Source of the DNA: Hydractinia symbiolongicarpus
Taxonomy: Eukaryota > Cnidaria > Hydrozoa > Anthoathecata > Hydractiniidae
DNA length: 64,000 nt
NCBI RefSeq assembly: GCF_029227915.1
Contig: NC_079885.1
Span: forward strand, 7,254,001-7,318,000
Reading direction: 5' to 3'
Part shown: positions 50,562 through 61,300 of the stretch, in pieces
How the letters are laid out: each line of letters starts with the position of its first letter
How positions within the stretch are numbered: position 1 is the first letter of the stretch
Translations under genes and position numbers: made by a program
The notes under the pieces: generated by a model
Told to the model about the DNA's origin: nothing
The model's database searches: none
What the model saw: the letters and a program-made list of their open reading frames with translations, nothing else

Positions 50562-53500
50562 TCTTTGTTGATTCAAAAATAATTCCTTTTTCTTTTTTAA
50601 CATTTAGGTTTAAAATGGTTGGTAAAGGTCAGTACAGGTCATCATTCTAAAAAAAATTGTGTTTTAACGGGTTAATTTTCACATTTTGCGTATAATTTTG
50701 GGGGACAGGATGGTATGCAACCGAATAAATGATTTTTCAGATATAATTGCGCCTCGCCGAAGGGGCGCACATTTAGTGGACCGCGGGTATATAGTGTTTG
50801 TTTTAAGTATGGGAGAAGTTTTTTTCTTACTCTCAACTTCGCGGGGGAACTTCGGCTCGAACATCCAACCTAGGTTTGATATAACACAACCTGTGTGTTT
50901 GGTACCATCAAGACAAAAAATAACACTGATCGAGCAAAACTTATCTTGTCTCGGTTTCTTTGTTGTCTCTGATGATTTGACTGCCATAAAAAATATCAAT
51001 CGAGATTCTTTTGTTATGTTAATTTAAAGCTTTGTAATATTGTCTCGTTTAATATGCTTAAATGTCACTGCAGCCCACGTGAATTTATCTTCAAGAAAAG
51101 GTTTGTTTTTCTTTGTCCAAGTTGTTTCGAAACTTGTTAACAGTAAGTAGAAGGATTACTTATATTTTATATGAAATTAAACTCAGAACGGTTTATGGCG
51201 TTGATCCAAAGGCCGCAATTTATAAATGCATCACAATTTAAAGTCAATCAAGAACAGAACATTCCGTGTATGGCCATGACTAAAACTGCTTGCATTTTGT
51301 TGGTCTTCCCTTCCCGATGGTCTGGCTTGTCGTAATAGCTTTAATGATGTAGCTAGGGAGCTAAATACTTATTTTTAAATTCTTGCATTTTATAAGTTAA
51401 TAGTCGTAAAACTACTCTCACTTGTACTACAGCTATCAAGCTAGAACTGCACAAAATAGTGCTTTCATTAGAGTCCCTTTTTTCAGAAGCAACAAAAAAC
51501 TTTTATCCTGCCCTGTGTAATTTTATCAACGAGGGTGCTGATAAGCCACATACACCGTAAAAAGTATAGGCGTTTTGGGTGAGTAAAAAAACTTCTAAAG
51601 GAACCTTTGTGAGGCTGCTATCATGTATTCTTGCGGTCAGAATGTTCTCCTTCGTTGCTATCCGATGGAGAACAAAGTGGACTTTTCACGGTCAAACCTT
51701 CAAAGTAGCAACCTTACTTAAACAGAATTTACAAGTAAAACGTCGTTAAAATGTCGCAAAATGGCAAAAATTAAGCAGTATCTAAAACATATTAAAGATT
51801 TGACTAAAAAAAAAAGAATTCCTTGAAAAATCCAGTATTGTATTTATGAAGATTTCACCACAAAAACATTAATTACGGCATTTGTACCCCATTTCATAAT
51901 GGCTGCCCGTGATTGGTTGACACGAATCAGACCGCAAGAATATATATAAAAAGATATTTGTTGAATCATGAAAAAATATTGTTGTTCATTGCACGGTACA
52001 GTCAAGTTGAACTGATAAATTAACCAATAACATAACATAGTTAGCCCTTGCAGTACAACTAGACGCTACCCACAGTATGTTACAGGTTTCTTTGTTTTCT
52101 TCCCTTTTTTATGTTTTTTCTTGAAATTATAAATGATGTTGTTGATTTATCAAATCTGACAAATTTATTAATTGAGTGTCTACCCTTTTTTGTATCAACT
52201 TGTTCAATTCAATTCGAAAACAATGACCAATCAATTTCCTCGATAATAAACAATCAAATTTGTAAAATTCAATAAATCGATTTCAACAAAATAAGTCCTG
52301 TATTGTCCACAGGTTTGAAAATCTTGTATCGCCTGCTTAATATTATACTTGTTTAACAATGATATCAAAGCCAGCTTGACTAAATTTATATATATATTTT
52401 TATTTATATAGTATACCTTTTGTGTATCACATGGCATTGATTTGTATCTTTTTAATAAATTCTAACTTTAAATCAGATAAGTAGACAATAATTAAACAAC
52501 CTAGTATTAATTCAGTTCTAGTAAAATTGTATTCTTCTTTCTCAATTTTAAATATACTTTCTTTTTCAGATCATTTGTTATGAAACCATGCACCATCAGC
52601 AGTTTCGAAAAATCTTCAACGAGAGAAATTTTTAAGGATTTTATTGGTAACTTAACAGAGTAATAATTCATTAAAATTGAAATTGTTCAGAAGTTATTAT
52701 ATATATTCGAATCGTGAAGTTCATACATAGCAATCCTGCATCCTGGAATTTTCGAGATCAGTTATAAAAAAATCCAGTTAAAGTTTTAACTATTGTTTTA
52801 GAATATATACTATATATATGTAAAAAAAAAATTCTTTTTTATTTATCAAGTTGTATTTTACGCAATAATAATTGAGAATTAGGATACTTATGATTATATA
52901 CCCCATTGTTCTCCGTTTTAAAGTCTACTTCAAATTTCAGAATCTTTTAGGCTAATGACGGAAATCTTCAAGTCGCAGGGCTTCTTATTTAAAAATTTTC
53001 CCCTGGGCAATAAGCTTATTCACAAGCCTCTATGCAATTCCGTACTGCATTTCTATCAAAGTTCTAACACTGCAGTTTTTATAGATTTCAAACGTCCACC
53101 ATTTTCCATTTTAATTTTAAATCCCGTTCTAAATTTGAATGTTTGAAATCGTTATTAGTAATTCGGGGCGCATTAGTGGTAACTATGGCTAGTTTTAATG
53201 AGATTGAAATATTAAAGGTTTTCAACCCCATCAAGCGTAATCACTAAATAAGATGTAAATATTTGGTTTTCTACGCATTACAGGCAACAAATAAACTAAA
53301 TTTCATATTTTTTTTGTATATGAACTGCTGATGTTAGCAAAACCTGCAAAACAACTTAATCTTCTTTGAGATTAAGTTAGGGCGTGAAAGTTCTCTATTT
53401 TCTATTCGTAAAGCTAAAAGTCATGTAGAAAAAACGTTCCTCTGTACCTTTGCTGAGTAAAAAAAGACTAACTATCCTTCTGAGAAAGAAGATACTATTT

Positions 53501-53737
53501 TAGATAATAAAACTAGAAAATAAAATATAACAATGAAATTAATTTATTTTTAATACGAAGTGCAATTTTCATTTGTTTGTTTATCATGCTTATCCACGGT
53601 CCAAAAAATAAAAATAACATTTTATTTACATATTATAAGCTTCTTTCACCCGACCATGTAAATTCGAAATTTGAACGTTAGCTGAAATAAAAATTAATAT
53701 TTTTTGCACCCTTCCACAAAATATAATTAAGTTAATG
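50562..53737. other. repeat-derived and AT-rich intergenic DNA
   Basis: 50562-50760 resembles the end of the duplicated block at 48560-49080 (TTTAAAATGGTTGGTAAAGG). The rest has no supported gene. A GCTGATGTTAGCAAAA remnant near 53325 belongs to the TGACGTCA unit family. Confidence 0.4.
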
Positions 53738-53743
53738 TTTATT
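53738..53743 (-). terminator. polyadenylation signal AATAAA of the peptide-precursor gene
   Basis: A canonical AATAAA (TTTATT on the plus strand) lies about 30 nt after the stop codon at 53773-53775. Confidence 0.5.
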
Positions 53744-53772
53744 AGCATTTCCATATCTGGTTTTTCAGCCGT

Positions 53773-54096
53773 CTAATTGTCACTTCGTCGCATATTTGTT
53801 TTTGTCCGATTTCGCATATTTCCTCGTCCCATGTTTGTTTTAGAAATGTCTGTGGTCCGGTTTCCCATAATTTCTCGTCCCATGTTTGTTTTGAGCATAT
53901 CTGCGGCTCGCTTTTCTATATTTCCTCGTCCAATGTTTGCTTGAGGGCTGTCAGTGGTAGCGAAAGCAACTGGAAATGAAATAAATTGTGATGAGTTTTA
54001 CAATTACTCAACAAAACTTCTTTACTTTACAATAATATAAAAAAAACACTTACTCTGTATGCACGCAAACACTAAAACAGTGAGAAAGTTATTCAT
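53773..54096 (-). CDS. small secreted repetitive peptide precursor (79 aa, two exons)
   Basis: Not recognised as a known family. Exon 1 is 54054-54096 (donor CAGA|GTAAGTG) and exon 2 is 53773-53969 (acceptor TTTCCAG|TTGC); the 84-bp intron joins in phase 1. The protein starts MNNFLTVLVFACIQIAFA, a clear signal peptide with likely cleavage after A18. The mature 61 residues are basic and built of about 17-residue repeats with cores ANIGRGN, KTNMGRE, KTNMGRGN and KTNMRR. Three cores contain Gly-Arg, the signal for cleavage plus C-terminal amidation in animal neuropeptide precursors, and one segment is preceded by Lys-Arg (EKR, then AADMLKTNM-GR). A TATA box and a polyadenylation signal flank it at sensible distances. 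It lies in one arm of an inverted duplication; the other arm has a broken copy. Neuropeptide, antimicrobial or structural roles are all possible. Confidence 0.6.
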
Positions 54097-54683
54097 CTTG
54101 ACAGTTCTTCCTTTTATCTCGATGTTCATTCCACTGCAAAAAATTAGAAATGTTGGTTGGCCTTTTTTTTCTCACTCGGCTATTTATAGTTTTCTCAAAG
54201 CAAATTAATTCCAACACCCTTTGTCTTTATCCATCTGACAGGCAATATCGAGCTGCTTTTTTGATTTATGCATCAAGTAAATATATGAAAAGATATCCTA
54301 GATTTGTGATTATACTAAAAATTACATTTAATTACGTTCTTGTAAAGAACAAAAAAATAGCATACGTATCCGACACTACCTTGACACATTTCTCATCTGT
54401 ACTATAAATGTATTATAACATTTTTAGCGCCTATTTTTTCTCTCTTGGAGCAAAATAATGGGCAACAACTTTTGAATAAAAAAATTTAGATATAAAAATC
54501 AATGAAGTGCATACTTGCATACAAAGGATTTTCGCAAGCTCGTTCAAAATGCACTGCCAAAAAGAAACGCCAAATCAGCAAAAAAATTAGTCAAAAAACA
54601 TAAAGTCTTTGTGACTTTATGTTTTTTGAACAATCTTTAAAAAATTTGGTCGGTGAATAATATTAGTCACTGACCGAAAGTTA
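53882..54683. repeat. left arm of an 802-bp inverted duplication
   Basis: Reverse complement of 57336-58137 with scattered substitutions and small indels. Carries the intact peptide gene from its promoter to part of exon 2. The last about 110 bp of coding sequence (53773-53881) lie just outside the arm. Confidence 0.85.
54181..54188 (-). promoter_or_regulatory. TATA box of the peptide-precursor gene
   Basis: On the minus strand the site reads CTATAAATAG, about 85-92 bp upstream of the ATG at 54096, implying a 5' UTR of roughly 60 nt. The same box is kept in the other duplication arm near 57831. Confidence 0.5.
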
Positions 54684-55376
54684 GTCTCTTTTTACAGCCA
54701 GTGTGGAATAGACGTTAGTTTGAACTTCAAGGTCTGTACACTCATAGTAAGCCACATCACATGAACTCTGACAGGATGTCCTCATTAATAATTTCACTCT
54801 CAAAATGCATATATTATTGCAAATGATCTTTCTTTTCTTGGTATGTTCGTGCACAGTTTGTTTTACACGGATGAAAACCAGTGACACACATACCCTTTCT
54901 TATCCCCAAGTATTTGCAATATGGTTACCTTCTTCCAAATTAACTTACAGAAAAAGAAAGATGACTTCATCTTCTTGTTTATCACCACTTGGAACTTGCA
55001 AGCCATGTTTGCAGTTTTAAAGAATTAATACAGGCCTAAGTGTACCGGCTTCATAGATTTTGGAGGGGTATATATGACCCAGATATCCAAAACATTAAAG
55101 AAACGACATCTTTAAGCGACCTAACGCCATCGCGAAAGTTTTTTTACGCTATTGTGACTTCGCAGTTTTTTTCCACAACAATGCCTACTTAATTTTAGCC
55201 TCGCATCCTTTTAGTTATCAGTTTCCTAGCAACACAGCTTAACTACACGTAATTAAGCTATTACTGTGATGCCAAATGACAGATGAGCACCCGGCCAAAA
55301 TGATATGTCACTTTGAGTATGCAATATAATTTTTTGTGCAAGATCAAATTTTTCATGTCACTTACTCTTTTCTTTT

Positions 55377-56735
55377 TCTCTGCATACATAATTAGTGCTA
55401 AATTTGTCATCTGTACTGTTAATGTCTTATGATATTTTTAGCGCTTTCCTTTCTCTCTTGGACCTATGGGGAACATTTTGCGTAAAAACTTTTGAATAAA
55501 AAAACTAGTTGAATTGATTATTGAATGTTTAATTAATGAATTATTGAATAATTAATTTTCCTTTTGAACATCAGTTCTGAAGGCACAACTTTCGTGGTAC
55601 TATAAGGCGTGGAGCAGTAATTGAATAAAAATCTGTAAACTTCTTCCCTCCAATCCTTGAGGGATTTAGGACAGCTAGACTTTAACACAAGGGAAGAAGT
55701 TTACAGATTTTTATTTGCTTAGCGCTCTACACCTCATAGTACCACCAAAGTTGCGCCTTCAGAACTGATGTTCAATAGGAAAATTAATTATTCAATACCA
55801 TCAATAGACAACAAACTAACATGCAAAAACCAGTAACAAATAGCCACTGACAATGACAAAGCTGCTAAAATAAGAAACAAACAGTACGCAGATGAATGTC
55901 GACACGCGTGTAAAGGAGACCGTGTCATTGTCAAATAACCGAAGTACAATAAGCTTTCCACTTCTTACAGAGTCACGAAAATAAATGACACAATGAATAC
56001 CGGAAATTGACCCATCCAACATCAAAAGAAATATTTCTCATTTTAAAAGTATCCCGACAACTGCATCTACTCCTATCATTGTCAAGAAGGAGAAAGACAT
56101 CGCCATAGAGCCACAACCTCCCGTATCGCAACCCAGAAACAAACCTCCATTCAGACAACTTACACCGCCCAACCAAACATAGCAAATTTTATCCCACCAG
56201 GTTCAGAAGACCGGTTCACCAGTGGAGTAATACTGAACATTATCCGTGTGTAAATATTAGGACCATATAAAACATGTTAAAGAAAAGTTAGTTTAGAAGT
56301 CAAAACCCCTGTCATTTTATGAACGTTGTCTGCTGTTGTTTTGTTACATTTAGATACGGACTACGTGCTTATCGTCTAGCGAAGGGGAAGATGTAATGTT
56401 GTAAAGACATCGACGATGGGAGAGGGCTTAAGCAGTAGAAGAGGGGCGATTTTGATCACACGTGAGTTATGATATTTTCCCGATATTAAACATACTTGCA
56501 TACAAAGGACTTTAGCAAGCTTGCTCAAAATGCACTATCAAAATGAAACGCCAAATCAGCAAAAAAATTAGTCAGAAAAAAAAATTTTGGGTTAAAATTA
56601 ATGTTCGGCAAAGATTTTGGTCAATAAAAAAAATTAGTCATTGAACAAAAGTTAAGTGCTTTTACCGACTTTTTATTCAGCCAGTGTGGATTAGACGTGA
56701 GTTAGAATCCAGCGTCTTTAGACCGTCATGACAAA
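55377..56735. repeat. third, diverged and interrupted copy of the arm sequence
   Basis: 55420-55510 matches 54385-54490 (TTTTTAGCGC...TCTCTCTTGGA...ACTTTTGAATAAAAAAA), and 56490-56735 matches 54510-54760 (CATACTTGCATACAAAGGA, GAAACGCCAAATCAGCAAAA, CAGCCAGTGTGGA). About 1 kb, including a foldback, separates the halves. Confidence 0.6.
55543..55800. mobile_element. foldback element with about 108-bp arms
   Basis: AATTTTCCTTTTGAACATCA...AAATCTGTAAACTTCTTCCCT is mirrored by AGGGAAGAAGTTTACAGATT...TGATGTTCAATAGGAAAATT around a loop of about 40 bp. It sits inside the third arm copy. Confidence 0.75.
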
Positions 56736-57335
56736 ATTTTGTCTTTACACTGGAACATAAAGATGGAATTCATTTGTCCGGTTGATTTAAAATGCTGAGT
56801 ATAAAAATTGGAACTTTATTCATCAATAGACTTCTTGGCGTACTTCTCATAACATATTCACGACATTTTATCTCATTCAGGAATAAATCATTTGAGATAT
56901 GATATATACTGACTTGTCGAACTATTTTAAAAGTAATCGAGGCCAGATTTTTAACATTCTCAAAACACTGTGTATGAAGAAATCTTGGGAAAGCTAGGAA
57001 TAATTTGAACCCTTTAGACATTCTTAAGATATGGTTAACCGCTTCATTGGTATTACTTCAGACAAAACGCAATATGTTTTTCAATTGTTTTAAAACTTTG
57101 TCCTAGACTTTTAATTGCTACATTAAAAATCATCAGAAGAAAATTTTTCATAAAAAATAATGTTTGCCTTATTTTGCGTGCGCGTATAACAGGACATGAA
57201 AAAATATTTATTCCGACAACTGTTTTAGTAAAAAATTTTGTAGGTGCAATATTGTCAGATGTGCAAAACTGAGAATCGATTTTGTGAGATGTTTACATGA
57301 CATGTATAGTGATTTTTTTATTATTATTCAGTCAG

Positions 57336-58137
57336 TAACTTTCGGTCAGTGACTAATATTATACGACCGACCAAAATTTTTAATGAATATTTAAAAAACA
57401 TAAAGTCGGTTAGACTTTATGTTTTTTGACTAATTTTTTTGCTGATTTGGCGTTTCTTTTTGGCAGTGCATTTTGAACGAGCTTGCGAAAATCCTTTGTA
57501 TACAAGTATGCACTTCATTGATTTTTATATCTAAATTTTTTTATTCAAAAGTTGTTGCCCATTATTTTGCTCCAAGAGAGAAAAAATAGGCGCTAAAAAT
57601 GTCATAACACATTTATAGTACAGATGAGAAATGTGTCAAGGTAGTGTCGGATACGTATGCTATTTTTTTTGTTCTTTACAAGAACGTAATTAAATGTAAT
57701 TTTTAGTATAATCACAAATCTTGGATATCTTTTCATATATTTACTTGATGCATAAATCAAAAAAGCAGCTCGATATTGCCTGTCAGATGGATAAAGACGA
57801 AGGGTGTTGGAATTAATTTGCTTTGAGAAAACTATAAATAGCCGAGTGGAAAAAAAGGCCAGCCAACATTTTTAATTTTTTGTAGTGGAATGAACATCGA
57901 TATATAATGAAGAACTGTCAAGATAAACAACTTTCTCACTGTTTTAGTGTTTGCATGCATACAGAGTAAGTGTTTATTTTATTTTATTGTAAAGTAAAGA
58001 AGTTTTGTTGAGAAATTGTAAAACTCATCACAATTTATTTCATTTCCAGTTGCTTTCGCTACCACTGACAGCCCTCAAGCAAACATTGGACGAGGAAATA
58101 TAGAAAACCGAGCCGCAGATATGCTCAAAACAAACAT
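57336..58137. repeat. right arm of the 802-bp inverted duplication
   Basis: Mirror of 53882-54683; the spacer is about 2.65 kb. Carries the TATA box and the broken gene copy. Confidence 0.85.
57907..58137 (+). pseudogene. broken second copy of the peptide-precursor gene
   Basis: The plus-strand mirror of the gene at 53773-54096. The start codon reads ATA instead of ATG, the KR site has become NR, and homology stops in exon 2 just after the second repeat begins (about 58137), so the last repeats and the stop are missing. Splice sites and the upstream TATA box survive. Loss of the ATG and the 3' half makes this a pseudogene. Confidence 0.6.
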
Positions 58138-58159
58138 AATATTTTTCTTCAAATCACTC

Positions 58160-58570
58160 CTTCTATATTCAACCTTTTCTCTATTTTAGAATAGAAAATT
58201 TACCAAAACGCCCCTAGGTCTAATCAAATGTACTTTTATCAGATACGGAAGGATTTGTTGCCTTGTTGAGGGACACAGGTTTGGAAATATTACCAGAATT
58301 GGTCCCAAGTGGTCCCTAGTTACCCACGCGGTGAAAGATCATTGATGTCACCACCTCGTTTTCAAGTTATCTGGCCTCAAATTTTTAAGTGCACTGTAAT
58401 GGCTTCACTAATCTTTCCTTTGACGTCAATGTTATTTTACCAAAAGTTCGGTAAATGATAGAACAAATTTATAGGTGATGTTTTATAGACTTTCTCAAAG
58501 AGAATTGTGAAGAATATAATCCACTTTGCAAAAGCCACACACAGACACACGGAAGCTCCTTATTATATTA
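58160..58570 (-). mobile_element. Helitron-like 5' segment, inverted
   Basis: On the minus strand it begins near 58570 with TAATATAATAAGGAGCTTCC and GTGTGTCTGTGTGTGG, like the 5' ends elsewhere. It includes ACTTGAAAACGAGGTGGTGA, also found at about 40998. The 3' end was not identified. Confidence 0.4.
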
Positions 58571-58572
58571 CA

Positions 58573-59110
58573 CTAGTCGATAAGGCCCGTTTAGAAATCC
58601 ACTTAGGGAGAAGGACAATGGAAAAATAGAATGTTTTTTGCTGACGTCAGCAGTGAAGAGATACAAAAAAATTTAGAGAAATTTGGTTTATTTGTTGGCT
58701 GTAAATGTGTAAAAGTTGAAACGCTGATCAAAATAATGTATAGAAACATATGTTTTTGACGAACGCCTAAGGAGATATAACGGTATCAAGATTTTGTTTA
58801 TGTCAGTAAAGACCCGTCAAAACACAAAAAAATTTGTTTTTAAAATTTGTTAACTGGTTGCCTACATCGTATAGATCTTAAAGCGCTGTTCAAGAAAATG
58901 ATGTACCTTTGACAAACGGTTGCGGAGATATAAAAGCACATGATTATATACATTTTTTGATCAGCAATTTAAGCTCTACACAATACAGGCTACGGGGAAA
59001 ACAAGTTTCGAATTTTTTTTGTGTATTGGTTGCTGACGTCATCAAAATTTTTAAACCCTTATATCTCGTTAAACGCCCATCAAAAGCGGTTAATGAGATA
59101 TAAGGGTAGT
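58573..59110 (-). mobile_element. Helitron-like 3' segment with tandem TGACGTCA units, inverted
   Basis: The minus strand ends GGGCCTTATCGACTAG next to T at 58573, the same 3' end as at 49610. Upstream are about three 150-200-bp units, each with CTGACGTCA-type words (near 58641 and 59033) and TATATCTC(G/C)TTAA. Confidence 0.45.
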
Positions 59111-59249
59111 AATAATAGTAATAATAGCTACTAGTAACTAGCCGAATTCCCGTGAAAGAATCCACTGAATGTCTCCATGAAATGCATGTAAGGGATACCA
59201 AAACAAAAACATACAGCATGGCAATGTGAATTTTTAAGAACTTACAATC

Positions 59250-59321
59250 CAACCTCAGCCCGTTGTCTCTTTTTTATAACGGGACGGAGAAAAGAGAGAA
59301 AAAGTCCTGGGATCGAGATTG
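59250..59321. mobile_element. palindromic MITE, short copy
   Basis: Ends CAACCTCAGCCCG and GGGATCGAGATTG. Flanks CTTACAATC and CTGACAGTC agree at 7 of 9. It lies in a roughly 490-bp block that is duplicated downstream. Confidence 0.5.
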
Positions 59322-59739
59322 CTGACAGTCTACATTAATTTATATTTATACCCGTTGAAGCCAAAACGTTGAAAATATAAGCAGGTGCAACAAAATAATA
59401 ATGAAAAATGCAAAATAACAAAATCAAAGGTGTCTAACAACCGTTACGTAAAATCTGCTAAAACTATATAACTTACTTTGCCATGCTAGAAGTACAGCAG
59501 AGAAAAAAATATATCAGGCATTTAAAAAAAAAAGTTATTACAAAATTTTCACACTGTACAGTTTGTAACCTGTCATACCAAAATTAGATATTCAGTCTAT
59601 TGCATACACCAACACTTTCAAAGTTTTTACACAGTTATCTGAATTCCCGTGGAAGAATCCATTTAATCTCTTATTGAATGCATGCAAAGGGTACAAAAGA
59701 AAAACATACATAGTAGTGTGAATTTTTAAAACTCACAAT

Positions 59740-59815
59740 CCAACCTCAATTCTTTGTCTCTTTTTTATTGCGGGACTTCAAAAAGAGAAAAAAAGACTTG
59801 GAATCGAGGTTGCTC
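59740..59815. mobile_element. palindromic MITE, short copy
   Basis: Ends CAACCTCAATTC and GGAATCGAGGTTG. Flanks CTCACAATC and CTCACAGTC agree at 8 of 9. It is the duplicated counterpart of 59250-59321. Confidence 0.5.
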
Positions 59816-59892
59816 ACAGTCTGCATTATTTTATCAGTATAACCGCTGAAAAAAAAACGTCTAAAAATATAAGCATGTTAAAAAAAACAACA

Positions 59893-60367
59893 AGAAGCCC
59901 TGGGGGCTCTAAGAATTTCCGCGCGCTACCAAAATATTTGATAAAAACCTGCTAATTCGTTGTGTTATTGTGCCAAACATTCGAAGGGGTTTGGTGCATG
60001 AACCTCTAAAGATAAAGCACACCAGTGACATTATATCTTACAAGAAACGCAAACAAAACGAAACGTGTCATAATAAACTCACATTTTAAAAGAAATTGCT
60101 AACAAAAAATACAGCCTATCATTCATGGTTGAAAGTCTTGCGAGTCTTTTTTGTTAACTGTGCCAAATTTTGTCGAAAACAAATACAAATTTTGGCCTGA
60201 AGCGTCAATACTAGACTTCCCAGTAGTTAAGGAGCTTGGGTACGAAGCTTACATCTGTGACGGACCAACGTGAAATCCCAGGGTCGATTTTTTCTCAAAA
60301 AATGATCCGAAAGAAAAAAACGACGGTTTTAAAGAATTTCCTACGCCTTCGGGCGCGGAAATTCAAT
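59893..60367 (+). mobile_element. TIR element copy B
   Basis: Same ends as 49635-50560 (AAGAATTTCCGCGCGCTACC to GCCTTCGGGCGCGGAAATTC). It lacks the microsatellite and has an internal deletion. The frame that is open in copy A has a TGA here. Confidence 0.65.
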
Positions 60368-60539
60368 TAGAAAATAAAAATTGAAAATGTCCAAAAAAAT
60401 CAAAGGTGTCGGTCTAACAACCGTTCATAAAAAGCTAAAAATATATACTTGCTTTGCCATTCCAGAACTTAAAATATAAGAAATTGATAGTTAAAAACAC
60501 ATAAAACAGAAATATCCGAAATATTTCAATCCAAAATAA

Positions 60540-61300
60540 TAACCCTATTTGGTCCGGGGTTTTTCGAACATACTATGACGGGGGGAGGGGGGGGGGGGGG
60601 CGGATTCCCCCCCCCCCCTCAATAACGTTTCATAGGATTGTTCAAATTGAATCAAACTTTGCACACTTATAGTACGTCATGAAAGGAACAAAATGGCGGC
60701 AATAAATTTTTGCTTGCGTCAGCACATTTTCTGTGACGTCATCAGAAGCTTGAAAATTGTTAAAAATGCCACTATCTGCTTAAAGTATAATTACTTTTGT
60801 TCTAGAGCGAATTTTTACATTCTGTTTGAAGTTTCTGAAAGCTAAATAAAAATTTTTTAACATATCTTCCGGTTTTTACATGGATCGGATAAAAAATTGC
60901 CAAAAATTGCCCGAAAATCCGTTTTTTCCGATTTTCGTGTAAAATCTGACAAAATCGGAAAATCGGATTAGTCAAGTGTCAAAATTATTCAAAATGATTC
61001 TTCTTGATGAAACAAAGTTGTGTTGCAAGTTTCAAGTTCTAAGAATAATCCTAACAGGAGTTATTATATTTTCCCCATTATAAGGATTTCATAGAGATTT
61101 TAGGGGTAGTTTCGAGTAATGGCCAATATCAAAGCCTCTGAAAGGTATGGGACCTAAATATTTAGCATGCAGGTGTCTAATAGATAAATGTTGAAACTCA
61201 GTAAGTATCATAGCCATATAAGAAAGCAATCAGGAGTTATTAAAAAAAAACCGTCAGGGGGGTGGGGGCGGAATCCGCCCCCCCGGACCGAATAGGGTTA
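60540..61300 (+). mobile_element. nonautonomous TIR element with G/C runs
   Basis: Left terminus TAACCCTATTTGGTCCGGGG; right terminus is its inverse with one mismatch (CCCCGGACCGAATAGGGTTA). Each end is followed by a G-run/C-run hairpin (near 60581-60622 and 61254-61283). TA at both outer edges may be the target duplication. No open reading frame. Confidence 0.7.

Larger units (their letters stand above)
59140..59870. repeat. diverged tandem duplication of about 490 bp
   Basis: 59140-59370 and 59637-59870 share the order GAATTCCCGTG(A/G)AAGAATCC, ACATACA, GTGTGAATTTTTAA, the MITE, and AAAATATAAGCA, with many substitutions. The Helitron-type 3' end (GAATTCCCGTG...CTAG) starts each unit. Confidence 0.6.
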
